Source: Tolypeutes matacus
Taxonomy: Eukaryota > Chordata > Mammalia > Cingulata > Chlamyphoridae
Assembly (NCBI GenBank): GCA_026826555.1
Contig: JAKSZT010054335.1
Location: 6,257,751-6,321,750 of the forward strand
Length of the DNA stretch: 64,000 nucleotides
Direction of reading: 5' to 3'
Shown here piece by piece: positions 21,701 through 31,748 of the stretch (positions within the stretch are counted from its first letter, which is position 1; each line of letters begins with the position of its first letter). The translations under genes were made by a program, and so were the position numbers. The notes beneath the pieces were generated by a model. It did no database searches. It was not told the origin of the DNA and was given only the letters and a program-made list of their open reading frames with translations.

Positions 21701-22290
21701 TTTTTTTTTTTTTTTTTTTTGAGGGTTAATAGCACTCTTGTTTAAACATATGTTAGGTTTTCTTTTTTTAAGCATTATTATTTATTGCTAACATGAATTC
21801 AAAGCAAGTATGCGGTTTTGCGTATACTATAGCAAGATCAGGAATTCAAGGTACAACTGCCATCAGTAAGTCTTCAGAGAACAGCATCTCCACAAGGCTG
21901 GCCTGAGGACACTCAGGTTCTACCAGTTTTTAAGTAGTGTAGGCAGTGCAGTTACTTCCAGGTTTTTTCTGAAGTCATTATTTGTATCTTTCCAATAAGG
22001 TCTTTCTCCTACTTGGCAGTAGATGAACACACATCTTTCGCTAACGGGCTTCAGCCCCTCTTGCACGCCTGGTTCAGCCTGCACCCGGTCTGGGCACTAG
22101 CTTTGCCCTTTAGCATCCTTAGAACCTGTAAAGTAGGCAGAAACAGCCTTGCCCTTGTGTTGCTCCACAGTCTGCTTGGACTCTTGGAAGTTGGACAAGC
22201 ACACCTCCTCGTAGTGGGCCGTTTCGGGGTCTTGCCATGGACTGAAGAGAAGTCCTTGGGCTCAGCTGCTACAGGGCTGGGCCCCGTGAG
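21701..22290 (-). pseudogene. probable processed pseudogene, parent not identified
   Basis: A run of 20 T at 21701-21720 is an A-tail for the minus strand. An AATAAA lies on the minus strand at 21781-21786. Upstream the minus strand becomes GC-balanced and shows a plausible decayed coding end: one frame gives [11 protein letters not shown] and then [20 protein letters not shown] before a stop near 22075. No introns are apparent. The insertion splits a MIR. No matching direct repeat was found. I do not recognise the parent gene, so this rests on the tail, the signal and the change in composition. Confidence 0.55.
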
Positions 22291-22298
22291 GGCAGGGC

Positions 22299-22598
22299 AT
22301 ATTACTCTTTTTAAAAAAAAAAGATTTATTTTTATTTATCATCCCCCCCCCCCCCCCGAGACCTTTGGAGTGGAGAGAGGTGCTCATTCTCTTACCTCAG
22401 CTCCCTGGTCTGCTGCATCTCTTATTGTCTCTCCTCTGTGTCTCTCTTTGCTGCATCCTCTTGCTGTGCCAGCTCTCTGCGCAGGCCAGCACTCCTGCCT
22501 GGGCCAGCGAGGCCCCGGGAATTGAACCCTGGACCTTCCTATATGGTAGATGGGAGCCCAATTTCTTGAGCCACATCTGTTTCCCCATATTACTCTTT
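22299..22598 (-). mobile_element. DAS-type SINE with 12-bp TSD
   Basis: Direct repeats atattactcttt at 22299-22310 and 22587-22598 bracket the element. The minus strand has a tRNA head near 22580 ('tggctcaagaaattgggct'), a B box-like stretch near 22520, a ggcccaggc-rich middle, and an A-tail at about 22312-22335. A C15 run (22343-22357) lies between tail and body. Confidence 0.9.
22343..22357. repeat. C15 homopolymer
   Basis: This is an uninterrupted run of C inside the SINE, next to its A-tail. Other copies have a short run of C or G at the same place, so this is an expansion. Confidence 0.9.
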
Positions 22599-22745
22599 AA
22601 TCCTCATAACAACCTTATGAGGTAGGTGGTATTTCCTCCCATTTCAGATGAACAATCCAGATGTACAGAGTGGTGCCTGAGGTCCCAGAGCTGGTACGAG
22701 TTGGACTGTCTTGCCCCAGAGTCTGCTGTGCTGGCCACCACAGCC

Positions 22746-24491
22746 TGCTGCCTCTGTTACTGTTAACTCCTCGTCTCTCCCCTGGTTTTTAGTGTCCGTT
22801 TATTCCCAGTTTAAAAAAAGCCACTTTTAACATAGGTAAAGACATATACCTGTTTAGGTCTCTTTCCGCGCTTTCTCACCTGCTTAATCGATTTAACCTC
22901 TGTTCTGGGAGAAATACCATAGTATTTAATTTTGTTTTTCACTTAATTTCTTCCTCCTCATTCTTTTTCAAATGTTTTACTACTTTTACACATTTTTATC
23001 AAAATCCTACTTGTAGAAAAGTGAAGACCTTTTCTATTAATGTTTGAGTTCCACAGAATAAGGAATCGCATGTGGACTCTTAGTCATATGCATTACTTTT
23101 TACACCATGATGACACATCTTTACTGGTCACTGCAGGTCAAGTTTTCATGGAATATATGAGATTGTAGAGTGCATGGTGAGTGCAATGTTGGTGACAGAG
23201 TTAATGTACAATAACTATGTGTTTTAACTGTAGAAATGAAGATAGTGAGTTGGTTTCCACAATCCTTATAATAATTTTCATGTGTACCTTTTCTGTCAAA
23301 CCTCTGCACCTAACAAGTATAATGCAGTGGGGCTTTGAAATCCCCCCTTTTACCTGTGGGAATCTCTCTTGGAGGGGATGGAAAATAGTGGATTTCCAGG
23401 GTTTCTCTCTCCTCCCTTCTTGTCATTGCCATCACTACTGGGATGGATCAGGAGAGTGACTGAGCTCTGTAGTGATGCTGCAGGGACTCTCAGCTATTTT
23501 TTTAATCAAACCTTCCTTCTTAGTGCCTAAGCGATTTGGGACTACTAAGGAAAAGTTCAAAGCTCGAGTCCATTTTCCCTTAGGATTTCCTTTAAAGTTT
23601 CCTTTAGGATCAGATCACTAATCATGCTCCCTGGCTTGGAGGCTCCTTTGACGAGGATGAATGCACTTCTTTGAGAAATGAGAGTGTATCAGATGCTAGT
23701 CATTGCAGGCCAGGATGAGCAAGGGGAAAGAAAATACCATGGGTACCATGCTGTTCTTTTGAGCTTGATGCTGCATATGACACTTTCCCAAAACTGGCCT
23801 GTAAATAAGGTTCTGTACTTTTTTGTTGTGTGGAATGGTATTTTCTAGGTCAGGCTAACCAGACAGTGGTTTACGTCCTAGACATAAATGATGTATTTAC
23901 ATGAAGTATTTTTGAAGAGTTTCTGTGGGATATTCAACAAATTTCGTTACCAACTTTCTTATGAGAATTTGGAATATAGATACATACATACATATATAGG
24001 GCGACATTGTTTCCAATGGATAAGACAAGGCATTTTTGTCCCACTGATGTGAGATAACTGTCACTGCTAGAGATTGATCCTTGAAAACCAAAAAAATATG
24101 AAAAAATTTAAAAAGTGTTAGCTGAGTCATGCATTTTGACTTGTATTATGGTAGGTATTAAGGCTTGGGTTCAGTTGAAAAGTGAAGATAAATTTGGACT
24201 TTAGTGGCTTGTGACAACATTCCCATTCTGCAGTGCAGATTTATGGTTCTCTGTTACTAAATGTCAACATGTTTCACTTTTTTGTACAGTTACTTTGCCA
24301 TTAATGAAATTGGTGATACTAGTCATTAAGCAACATCACACACACACATAAATAAAAAAAAGTAGTTTAGGAATATTATGTGAAAACCAGAAAACAATTG
24401 TGTAAGTAATCAATTTAATGATAATATTTTATACATTGTTATTCTGCATAGATTTCTGATTTCAAGTGGCCATCCAAGGGCAAGTTACTTC
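22746..24491. other. unassigned single-copy-like sequence
   Basis: I see no supported gene or repeat. Features are limited to small AT-rich stretches and a short CA run near 24338-24348. Open frames here are short and of ordinary composition. Confidence 0.5.
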
Positions 24492-24496
24492 CCATG
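24492..24496. repeat. target-site duplication, left copy (ccatg)
   Basis: Five bases identical to 31193-31197 directly outside the two LTR ends. Five bases is the expected length for an ERV-L integrase. Confidence 0.85.
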
Positions 24497-24964
24497 TGTA
24501 TTAGTCAGGGTCCTCTCGGGAAACAGAATCAGCAGGAGATATCTGTCAATAATATGAAATTTTAAAAGAGTCACTCACCGTATACCAGAGTATGTGCACC
24601 GTGGGGATGCACAAGTCCAGGTTCCGCAGGCAGGCTGCAAACCAGTGGCTCTGATGAAAGTCCGATGAAAGATCGTTGATGAGTTTCTGGGAGAAGTTGC
24701 CTGTCCAACGACGAGCTGGGAAATTCTCTCTGAATGTTGAAATCACTTCTGCTTTTAAGTCATTCAACTGATTGGATAAAAGCGCCACCCATTGATGATG
24801 CAATCTCCCTGATTGATGCAGATGTAATCAGCCATCCACGCAGTAAACTCACTGGTGATTGAAGTCCATAAATGCTCTTGTATTACAATTAGCCCAGTGC
24901 TTGCTGGACCAAACACCTGGACACAATTACCTGGCCCAGTTGACACATTTGCCTAACCATCACA
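24497..24964 (-). repeat. ERV-L 3' LTR
   Basis: On the minus strand it starts tgtgatggttaggcaaatg and ends gactaataca. It is 468 bases, about 31 longer than the 5' LTR. The difference comes mainly from two short blocks: one around 24575-24600 (accgtataccagagtatgtg region) and one of 8 bases around 24660-24668. No canonical AATAAA is obvious. Confidence 0.9.
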
Positions 24965-24978
24965 GTCCACCCCTTGTC
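24965..24978 (-). promoter_or_regulatory. ERV-L polypurine tract
   Basis: The minus strand reads acaaggggtggac immediately before the 3' LTR start. This is the expected position of the plus-strand DNA primer. It is interrupted by single pyrimidines. Confidence 0.65.
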
Positions 24979-25299
24979 AACTCGGCAGTCATACACATTA
25001 CTCTAAACCATACTTAGTCTCTAAGTAAAAACAATAACAGACAAGCATACATATATATTTCCACCTAACATTGTTCAACTCCCCTGTGTACGACCGGAAA
25101 CGCATTAATTCCCACAGAACAAGGTGCAAGTCCTTGGGTAATAGTCACTCTTAAACTTGACATCCTTAAATATTATGATGTGGAATTAATACAACTTTTC
25201 ATGATAGGGGAAAAGGTTGGGGAAGAAAACAAAGAAATACATTTTGTGTACATACACAATCATACTTATCATGAAACATGGAAGAAAGGTTCATGACCA
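24979..25299 (-). other. ERV-L 3' leader between dUTPase and 3' LTR
   Basis: About 320 AT-rich bases with no env-like, signal-peptide or membrane-spanning frame. ERV-L elements lack env, so its absence is expected and not a deletion. Confidence 0.7.
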
Positions 25300-25740
25300 T
25301 TACAGTCCTCGTTTCTGTAACTGGTCACGTGGTTGAAGTTCATTTTTATCACTACCTTCTTCCACTACCCATTCCATGTTCCTGTTACCTTCAGCAAGCA
25401 CTTCAGCTGGCCCTGGTTCTTTGCCTGGTGGGGTGACCCAAACTTTCATTCCCGAAGATTCTGGGCCATTGTTAGTCCTGCTTGAATTGGTTTGTTGCAA
25501 TTTTCCATTGACTTTAATCACAGGGCATGGAAGGACTAGGAGACGCCCTAGAGGATCTCCTGCATTCCAGGCAAACTCTTCTTTACCCCCATTATGTAGA
25601 TATAGTCCTATTTCCCCTTGATAGTCAGGATCAATCACTCCAGCCAGTACAGTAATTCCCTTCTTTGCCTATTGATTCACCGGTAAGAGGAGCCCAAAGT
25701 GGCCAGGTGGCAGTCTTAACTTCCAGTTCAATGGAATCAC
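25300..25740 (-). pseudogene. ERV-L dUTPase remnant
   Basis: dUTPase removes dUTP and protects reverse-transcribed DNA from uracil. In ERV-L it sits after integrase at the pol end. The minus-strand frame shows the dUTPase motif 3 type block VIDPDYQGEIGL at its beginning, then GDPLGRLLVLPCPVI and a tail rich in Pro, Glu and Gly with WVTPPGKEPGP. The more N-terminal part (25640-25740) is visible as KLRLPPGHFGLLLP but is separated by a stop near 25668. The frame therefore is not continuous with integrase. Confidence 0.8.
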
Positions 25741-25742
25741 TG

Positions 25743-26380
25743 TTATGTTCCCAGGTGCCAGCTATCCTCCTCTGGGACTAAAACCTGTAGACCAGCAGAG
25801 CTTAAGGTTTCAGGGACAGGAAGCAAAAATTTTCCTAGTGGGTCACTAGGGGTAATAGTGAGTGGTGCCACTTCCATTTCCACCCCTTGATTCCTGGACC
25901 CATGAATCCTGGCTATGGGAGAAACAGCACCATAGAGAGGACGCTGATTCAGAGCATACACAGCGTCCTGGAGAACATTGCCCCAGCCCTGCAAGGTATT
26001 GCCACCTAGTTGGCGCCGTAATTGAGTTTTCAAAAGGCCATTCCACCGTTCTATTAATCCAGCTGCTTCAGGGTGATGGGGAACATGGTAAGACCAGTGA
26101 ATTCCATGGGCATGTGCCCATTCCTGCACATCATTTGCTGTGAAATGGGTTCCTTGATCAGAAGCAATGCTCTGTGGAATGCCATGGTGGTAGATAAGAC
26201 ATTCGGTAAGTCCACGGATGGTAGTTTTGGAAGAAGCATTGCGTCCCAGAAATGCAAACCCATAGCCAGAGTATGTGTCTATTCCAGTTAAAACATCGCT
26301 GCCCCTTCCATGATGGAAGTGGCCACCAGGTAGCAGGCTGGTCACCTCGAGGAATGGTGCCATATCTGGGGCTGAGTATG
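25743..26380 (-). pseudogene. ERV-L integrase catalytic core and C-terminus
   Basis: Integrase inserts viral DNA into the host genome. The open frame covers GIDTYSGYG, then the second catalytic Asp in ASDQGTHF and the Glu in HPEAAGLIERWNG, with exactly 35 residues between that Asp and Glu. A C-terminal part with LNQRPLYG follows and the frame stops at 25743. The upstream part of this open frame (26555-26380) is a shadow, because the true frame there is the RNase H/zinc-finger frame. A frameshift lies near 26290-26300. The expected first catalytic Asp block is missing: the text goes from ATWW straight to PLPSWKG. Confidence 0.85.
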
Positions 26381-27099
26381 GGTCTCTGCTGCTGGCAGAT
26401 TGGGCATTCAGCAGTGGCTGTAGCCAAGTCAGCCTTGGTGAAGGGAATTCCATGTTGCTGAGCCCATGCATAACCTCCATCCCTACCTCCATGGCCACTT
26501 TGTTCAAGAGCCCATTGGGCAATGACAGGAGTGGCTGGGGAAAGAGGCTGAGCATTAGCCACAGAGCGGGTCATCTTATCCACTTGATCATTAAACTCTT
26601 CCTCTGCTAAAGTCACCCTCTGATGAGCATTCACGTGGGACACAAATATGTTCATGTTTTTTGCCCACTCAGAAAGATCTATCCACATAGCTCTTCCCCA
26701 GACCTCCTTGTCACCAATTTTCCAATCATGTTCCTTCCACGTACCTGACCATCCAGCCAAACCATTGGCAACAGCCCATGGATCAGTGTACAAATGCACC
26801 TCTGGCCATTTCTTCCTCCAAGCAAAATGAACAACTAGATGCACTGCTCGAAGCTCTGCCCACTGGGAGGATTTGCCCTCACCGCTATCCTTCAAGGATG
26901 TCCCAGAAAAGGGCTGCAGTGCCGCAGCTGTCCACTTTGGGGTGGTACCTGCATATCGTGCAGAACCATCTGTAAACCAGGCCCGGGTTTTCTCATCCTC
27001 AGTCAACTGATTGTAAGGGAGTCCCCAAGAGGCCAAAGCTGTGGGCTGGGAGAGAGAAGGTAACATAGCAGGGGTGGTGACCATGGGCATTTGGGCCAC
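26290..27099 (-). pseudogene. ERV-L RNase H and integrase zinc finger
   Basis: RNase H degrades the RNA of the RNA-DNA hybrid. In the open frame its acidic residues are visible: FTDGSA (Asp 44), SSQWAEL (Glu 82), LYTDPWAV (Asp 106) and the HVNAHQ-to-FNDQVD segment (about 155-174). The integrase N-terminal zinc finger follows with His 203, His 216, Cys 232 and Cys 235 (ECPICQQQRP). The frame shifts near 26295, after which the continuing residues are out of frame. The left boundary given is that shift. Confidence 0.85.
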
Positions 27100-27143
27100 T
27101 TCCTCATGTAACTTGTGCCTTCAGGACCTGCTTGAGCCCTATC

Positions 27144-27578
27144 TCATATATTCCACCTCCACTTTATTATGGAGTGCTGCTGTGCACGCCCAACTTTATG
27201 GTTTGGTGGGTCAGACAATACCCAGCTCATGATAGGCAACTCAGGTCTCATGGTAACTTGATGGCCCATGGTTAAGCGTTCAGTCTCTACTAAGGCCCAG
27301 TAGCAAGCCAAAAGCTGCTTCTCAAAAGGGGAGTAGTTATCTGCAGAGGATGGCAAGGCTTTGCTCCAGAATCCTAAGGGTCTGCGTTGCGATTCCCCTA
27401 TAGGGGCCTGCCAAAGGCTCCAGACAGCATCTCTACTTGCCACTGAAACTTCCAGCACCATTGGATCTGCTGGGTCATATGGTTCAAGTGGTAGTGCAGC
27501 TTGCACAGCAGCCTGGACCTGTCTCGGGGCTTCCTCTTGTTCCAGTCCCCAATCAAAATTAGCAGCTTTTCTGGTCAT
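27144..27578 (-). pseudogene. ERV-L RT thumb/connection region
   Basis: The open piece links RT to RNase H: blocks PLGFWSKALP, YSPFEKQLLACYWAL and ELPIMSWVL are typical of the retroviral RT connection. It is separated from the RT palm by a stop and shift at about 27580-27722, and from RNase H by a short broken stretch at 27100-27143. Confidence 0.8.
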
Positions 27579-27722
27579 TCAGTTAATGGGCCGCAGTAAC
27601 ACACCTAAATGAGGAATGTGTTGTCTCCAAAATCCAAAGAGGCCAGCTGAGCATTGTGCCTGTTTTTTTGTCGTAGGAGGGGCCAGATGCAACAGCTTAT
27701 CCTTTACATTAGAAGGGATATC

Positions 27723-28670
27723 TCAACAGGCCCCACACCACTGGACACCTAGAAATTTCACTGAGGTGGAAGGACCCTGTATTTTTGTTGGATTTATCTC
27801 CCATCCTCTCTCATGCAAATGCCTTACCAATAAGTCTAGAGTCTTTGCTACTTCTTGCTCAGTAGGTCCTATCAACATGATATCATCAATATAATGGACC
27901 AGTGTGATGTCTCGTGGGAGGGAGAGTCGATCAAGGTCCCTGTGGACAATATTATGACATAGGGCTGGAGAGTTGATATACCCCTGAGGCAGGACAGTGA
28001 AGGTATACTGCTGGCCTTGCCAGCTGAAAGCAAACTGTTTCTGGTGGTCCTTACTAATGGCAATTGAGCAAAAAGCATTTGCCAGATCAACAGCTGCATA
28101 CCAGGTACCAGGGGAAGTGTTGATTTGCTCAAGCAATGATACCACATCTGGGACAGCAGCTGCAATTGGAGTCACCACCTGGTTAGGTTTATGATAATCT
28201 ACTGTCATCCTCCAAGATCCATCTGTTTTCTGCACAGGCCAAATAGAGTTGAATGGGGATGTGGTGGGAATCACCACCCCTGCATCCTTCAAATTCTTGA
28301 TGGTGGCACTGATCTCTGCAATACCTCCAGGAATCCGGTATTGCCTTTGATTTACTATTTTGCTAGGCAGGGGCAGTACTAGAGACTTCCACTTGGCCTT
28401 TCCAACCATAATAGCCCTCACTCCACATATCAGGGATCCAATGTGGGGATTCTGCCAGTTACTGAGTATGTCTATTCCAATTATGCATTCTGGAACTGGG
28501 GAAATAACCACAGAATGGTTGCAGGGACCCACTGGACCCACTGTGAGATGGACCTGAGCTAAAACTCCATCAGTCACCTGACCTCCATAAGCCCCTACTC
28601 TGACTGGTGGACCACAGTGACGTTGTGGGTCTCCTGGAATTAATGTGACTTCTGAGCCAGTGTCTAATAA
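27723..28670 (-). pseudogene. ERV-L protease and RT palm
   Basis: The aspartic protease active site DTG is encoded at 28656-28664, in the same frame as the RT downstream. After it come [10 protein letters not shown] and then RT blocks: [16 protein letters not shown], the AAVDLANAF motif with a catalytic Asp, [10 protein letters not shown], and YIDDIMLIG (YIDD codons at 27882-27893). The frame then reaches FLGVQWCG and stops at 27723. Protease and RT share one frame across about 300 codons, which is good preservation for an element of this age. Confidence 0.88.
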
Positions 28671-29165
28671 TCCCCGAAATGTCTGATAATTTCCTTTTTC
28701 CCAGTGGACAGTTGCCCTGACGAAAGGTCTCCCTGGGGAAAGGTGGGAGGAAGATTAACAGTATAAATTTTTGGCAGTTTAACAGGGTCCTTCCCCAGGG
28801 GGACCTGGCCTTCTCATTCAAGGGGCTCTGGGTCTGTAAACTGTCTCAAGTCTGGGAATTGATTAAGGGGCTGTGATTCTCTGTGTCTATAATCTGAGTT
28901 AGGATTTTGTTCACTTGACCTAGAACTCTTCTACTTATACAGATCCAGAAGGAATTTAGTAGACTGCCCATCTATTTCACTTCTGGGTACCCCATGATCT
29001 ATATTAGCCAACGCCATAACTCCATGTGACTCAGACTATTCTGTGTGCCTGTCTTTCATTGCGGTAGCCACGCCCACCTTGCCTTTGGAGATTAACTGCC
29101 GATACTTGACTTTTTACCCGGCCAAGTTCCGATCATCCCCGTAATATTTAAGGATTCCAATTCCA
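28671..29165 (-). pseudogene. ERV-L gag-pro boundary, decayed
   Basis: This should hold the end of gag and the start of protease. Frames are broken, and I could not find a clear CCHC zinc knuckle. Confidence 0.5.
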
Positions 29166-29956
29166 TTACACACCCCCCCCCCCCCCAGTAATATCTGCAC
29201 TGCAGGGAAGAGCAACCACAGAGCTCTTCAGAGAAGATGGAGTTAGTCTTACAAATTTATTCCTCACAGTCCTGGTTAAAGGTTTGTCCTTTGGACATTC
29301 CTGGGGTGGGTGGACAGGTCTCAAATGGTAAATCCATTCTAGCATTCCAATCTCTCTAAGCCTTTGAATTCCCTCATCTACTGTATACCACGGCAAATCT
29401 GGCATCTCAGCATCAGACATGCTAGGCCATCGTTTGGTCCATGCTTCAGTCAGCCACCCAAACTGTTAGAGCCCTTTCTAACCCCTCGAGCTACAGCGTT
29501 GAATCCAGAATTTCTGCTTAGTGGGCCCATATCAATAAATTCAGCCTGATCCAACTTTATATTCCTTCCACCATTATCCCATACCCTTAGTATCCATTCC
29601 CACACATATTCCCCTGATTTCTGTCTATATAAGTTGGAAAACTCATGCAGTTCTTTCAGAGTATAGTGTACTTCCTCATGGGTCACACTTTGTATTTCAC
29701 CTTTGGGGGCTTGTTCTGATTTTAATCTAGTAATGGGTCTTGAAGACAAGAGGGGTGGGGGGTCTGGGTAAGGAGAAGGATTAGAGATGTCTTGCAGGCT
29801 ACTGACCTGAGGGCATTCCTTTGCATTTTCTTCTGGTGAGAGGATTATTCTCTTCAGGCAGGGACTGGAAGACAGATTCCTCAGGGCAGACTGGAAGTTG
29901 GGGATCGGCTGGTACCTGCCTCCTGGCTGGGAGGAGGTCCAGACTCTCTGGGGCAA
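29166..29956 (-). pseudogene. ERV-L gag, capsid part
   Basis: Capsid protein forms the viral core. Two open pieces in different frames (29956-29450 and 29420-29166) cover it. The first has VTHEEVHYTLKELHEF, YRQKSGEYVWEWILRVWDNG and FIDMGPLSR. The second has DLPWYTVDEGIQRLREIGML and SSVVALP. A shift lies at about 29425-29450. A C14 run at 29173-29186 sits at the far end. Confidence 0.8.
29173..29186. repeat. C14 homopolymer in ERV-L
   Basis: An uninterrupted C run at the gag end. It is a likely slippage expansion after insertion. Confidence 0.9.
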
Positions 29957-30735
29957 GGTGGAGGCTGGGCAGTGCAGGCTTCCATTTGGCTGGTACCCCC
30001 CTCAGGGCTGGAAGGATGTCTGGACTCCTTGGGGCAGGCTGGAGGCTGGATGATACAAGGTTGAGAAGGTGTGGTCTCCACAGGGCAGGCCATGGCAGGT
30101 TTATCTGGTAAAGTCTCAGCAGAATTTAGGGTTCCAGGGTCCCCACCAATATTATCATCATCCCATATGTCTCCGTCCCAATCCTTGGGGTTCCACTCCT
30201 TTCCAATCAATGCCTTCACTTTAATTGCAGAAACCCTGTGAGGTTGAGATTTTAGTTTCCTCTGTAATTCTGCTACTCATACAGTGAGAGACTGGGTTTG
30301 ATTCTCAGATATCTCAAGTCTGTGGCTACAGGAGACAAGATTTTCTTTCAAGGCACGCGTAGAAACTTTCATATCATTCATGCGGCATTTAAGTTTCAAA
30401 TTTGAAGACTTTAGCTCATCCCTTTCTTTTGTATCTGTATCCAGAGTATCTAGGAGGAGCCAGCCAACATCATTATATTTTTTTACTCCACAAAATTCTG
30501 TTAAGGTGTTGAAAACACTCTCACCCAGGTCCTTGCTTCTTATAAGCGTGGAAGTAGGGGAATCCAATGATGCTATTTTGCGTATCTCTATTGCCAGCTC
30601 ACACCATGGACTGTTAGCAACCTCATTATTGGAAAGGGAGTCATTAGTACCCCTGAGTCCAATTAGAGTAGAGAGCCAATTACAGAACTCCCAGAAGCAC
30701 CTCAGACATCCCATATTTAAGACTCTGTTCCTCAA
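29881..30735 (-). pseudogene. ERV-L gag, matrix-like and proline-rich part
   Basis: The piece 30735-30277 (152 codons) has a predicted helical N-terminus and a charged coiled-coil-like end (TKERDELKSSNLKLKCRMND). The piece 30219-29881 is rich in Pro and Cys with repeats of the CPxExxPPPxxE kind. A stop and shift lies between 30277 and 30219. No myristoylation Gly can be assigned with confidence. Confidence 0.75.
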
Positions 30736-30755
30736 GAACCACTCCCCGTATCAGC

Positions 30756-31192
30756 TATATTAGTCAAGGTTCTCTCAGGAAACAGAATCAGCAGGAGATA
30801 TCTGTCAATAATATGAAATTTTAAAAGAGTCTCTCACGCGACTGGAGATGCACAAGTCCAGGTTCCGCAGGCAGGCTGCAAACCAGGGACTCTGATGAAA
30901 GGTCGTTGATGAGTTTCTGGGAGAAGTTGCCTGTCCAAGGACGAGCTGGGAAATTCTCTCTGAATGTTGAAATCACTTCCGCATTTAAGGCATTCAACTG
31001 ATTGGATAAAAGTGTCACCCATTGATGAGCAACCTCCCTGATTGATGCAGATGTAATCAGCCATCCACGCAGTAAACTCACTGGTGATTGAAGTCCGTAA
31101 ATGCTCTTGTATTAAAATTAGCCCAGTGCTTGCTGGAACAAACACCTGGACACAACTACTTGGCCGAGTTGACACATTTGCCTAACATCACA
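30756..31192 (-). repeat. ERV-L 5' LTR
   Basis: This is a 437-base copy of the 3' LTR in the same orientation. It starts tgtgatgttaggcaaatg, where one base of the expected start is missing. The leader directly downstream (30741-30755) is a weak primer-binding candidate and is too decayed to assign a tRNA. Confidence 0.9.
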
Positions 31193-31197
31193 CCATG
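31193..31197. repeat. target-site duplication, right copy (ccatg)
   Basis: Partner of the copy at 24492-24496. It confirms that both LTRs came from one integration and that no recombination between different proviruses occurred. Confidence 0.85.
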
Positions 31198-31748
31198 ATA
31201 TATGGGCAGTGTTTGATTAATTGCTAGGCCAAGTTAAGGGTAGTGAGATTTCTGTTTCACTGACTGTTGTTTTACTCTTTCACCATGTGCAGCTACATAC
31301 ACATTCTTGCTTTGATGTTTTCTCAGACTAAATCACTGCATTATATTATTGAGGGAGGTAATTTATATCCAATAATTTTTGTAATGTAAAATGTTTAAGG
31401 AAATGAGTGTTTTAAAAATTAAACATTAAAATATACTTACAGAATCCATAACCCCTTTAGGAGTTAAAGAACCCTGAGGAAGAAGAAAATTTGATAGTTA
31501 ATTGGAAAAAAATATTTGCTGACATTTAGATAAGATGGTCCCTATGAACATTGATCAGAATTTACCTAAAGAAAATATGCATGTTCAGATTTCCTGGTCA
31601 TTTGTGTGAGTTTAAAATGTTCTCTACCAGGTAACACCTAAGAAATCACTTAAAAAATTATTATTGTCTTTTTAAAATAATGGTTGCTGCTTTTCTTTTT
31701 ATTTAAGTGTTACATTTAGATCTTGTATAAAAACTAAAATATTCATGC
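31198..31748. other. unassigned AT-rich sequence
   Basis: Nothing recognised. It continues the flank to the left of 24492 by way of the ccatg duplication. Confidence 0.5.

Larger units (their letters stand above)
21641..22745 (-). mobile_element. MIR SINE, split by later insertions
   Basis: The two halves are 21641-21700 ('agcactattctaagtgctt') and about 22587-22745 ('atcctcataacaaccttatg', then 'cccagagctggtacgagtt'). Together they follow the antisense of the MIR consensus in order. The middle is occupied by a poly-A retrocopy and a younger SINE. Confidence 0.75.
24497..31192 (-). mobile_element. ERV-L class endogenous retrovirus, complete but inactivated
   Basis: This is a 6.7-kb provirus with two LTRs (30756-31192 as 5', 24497-24964 as 3') and the 5-bp target duplication ccatg at 24492-24496 and 31193-31197. 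The order on the minus strand is LTR, gag, protease, RT, RNase H, integrase, dUTPase, polypurine tract, LTR. The dUTPase after integrase and the absence of any env-like frame are the hallmarks of the class III ERV-L group. The LTR termini also follow the MLT2/ERV-L style (tgtgatggttagg at the start). Every coding block carries stops or shifts. By eye the two LTRs differ at roughly twenty substitutions over about 425 aligned bases, plus indels. This suggests insertion well after the mammalian radiation. Confidence 0.93.

Noticed and set aside
24979..25299. Env gene of the provirus
   Set aside because: Only about 320 AT-rich bases are available, with no membrane-spanning or signal-like frame, and ERV-L elements normally lack env.
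29821..30111. + strand 96-codon frame across the gag region
   Set aside because: It is the antisense of the proline-rich gag part and has no independent support.
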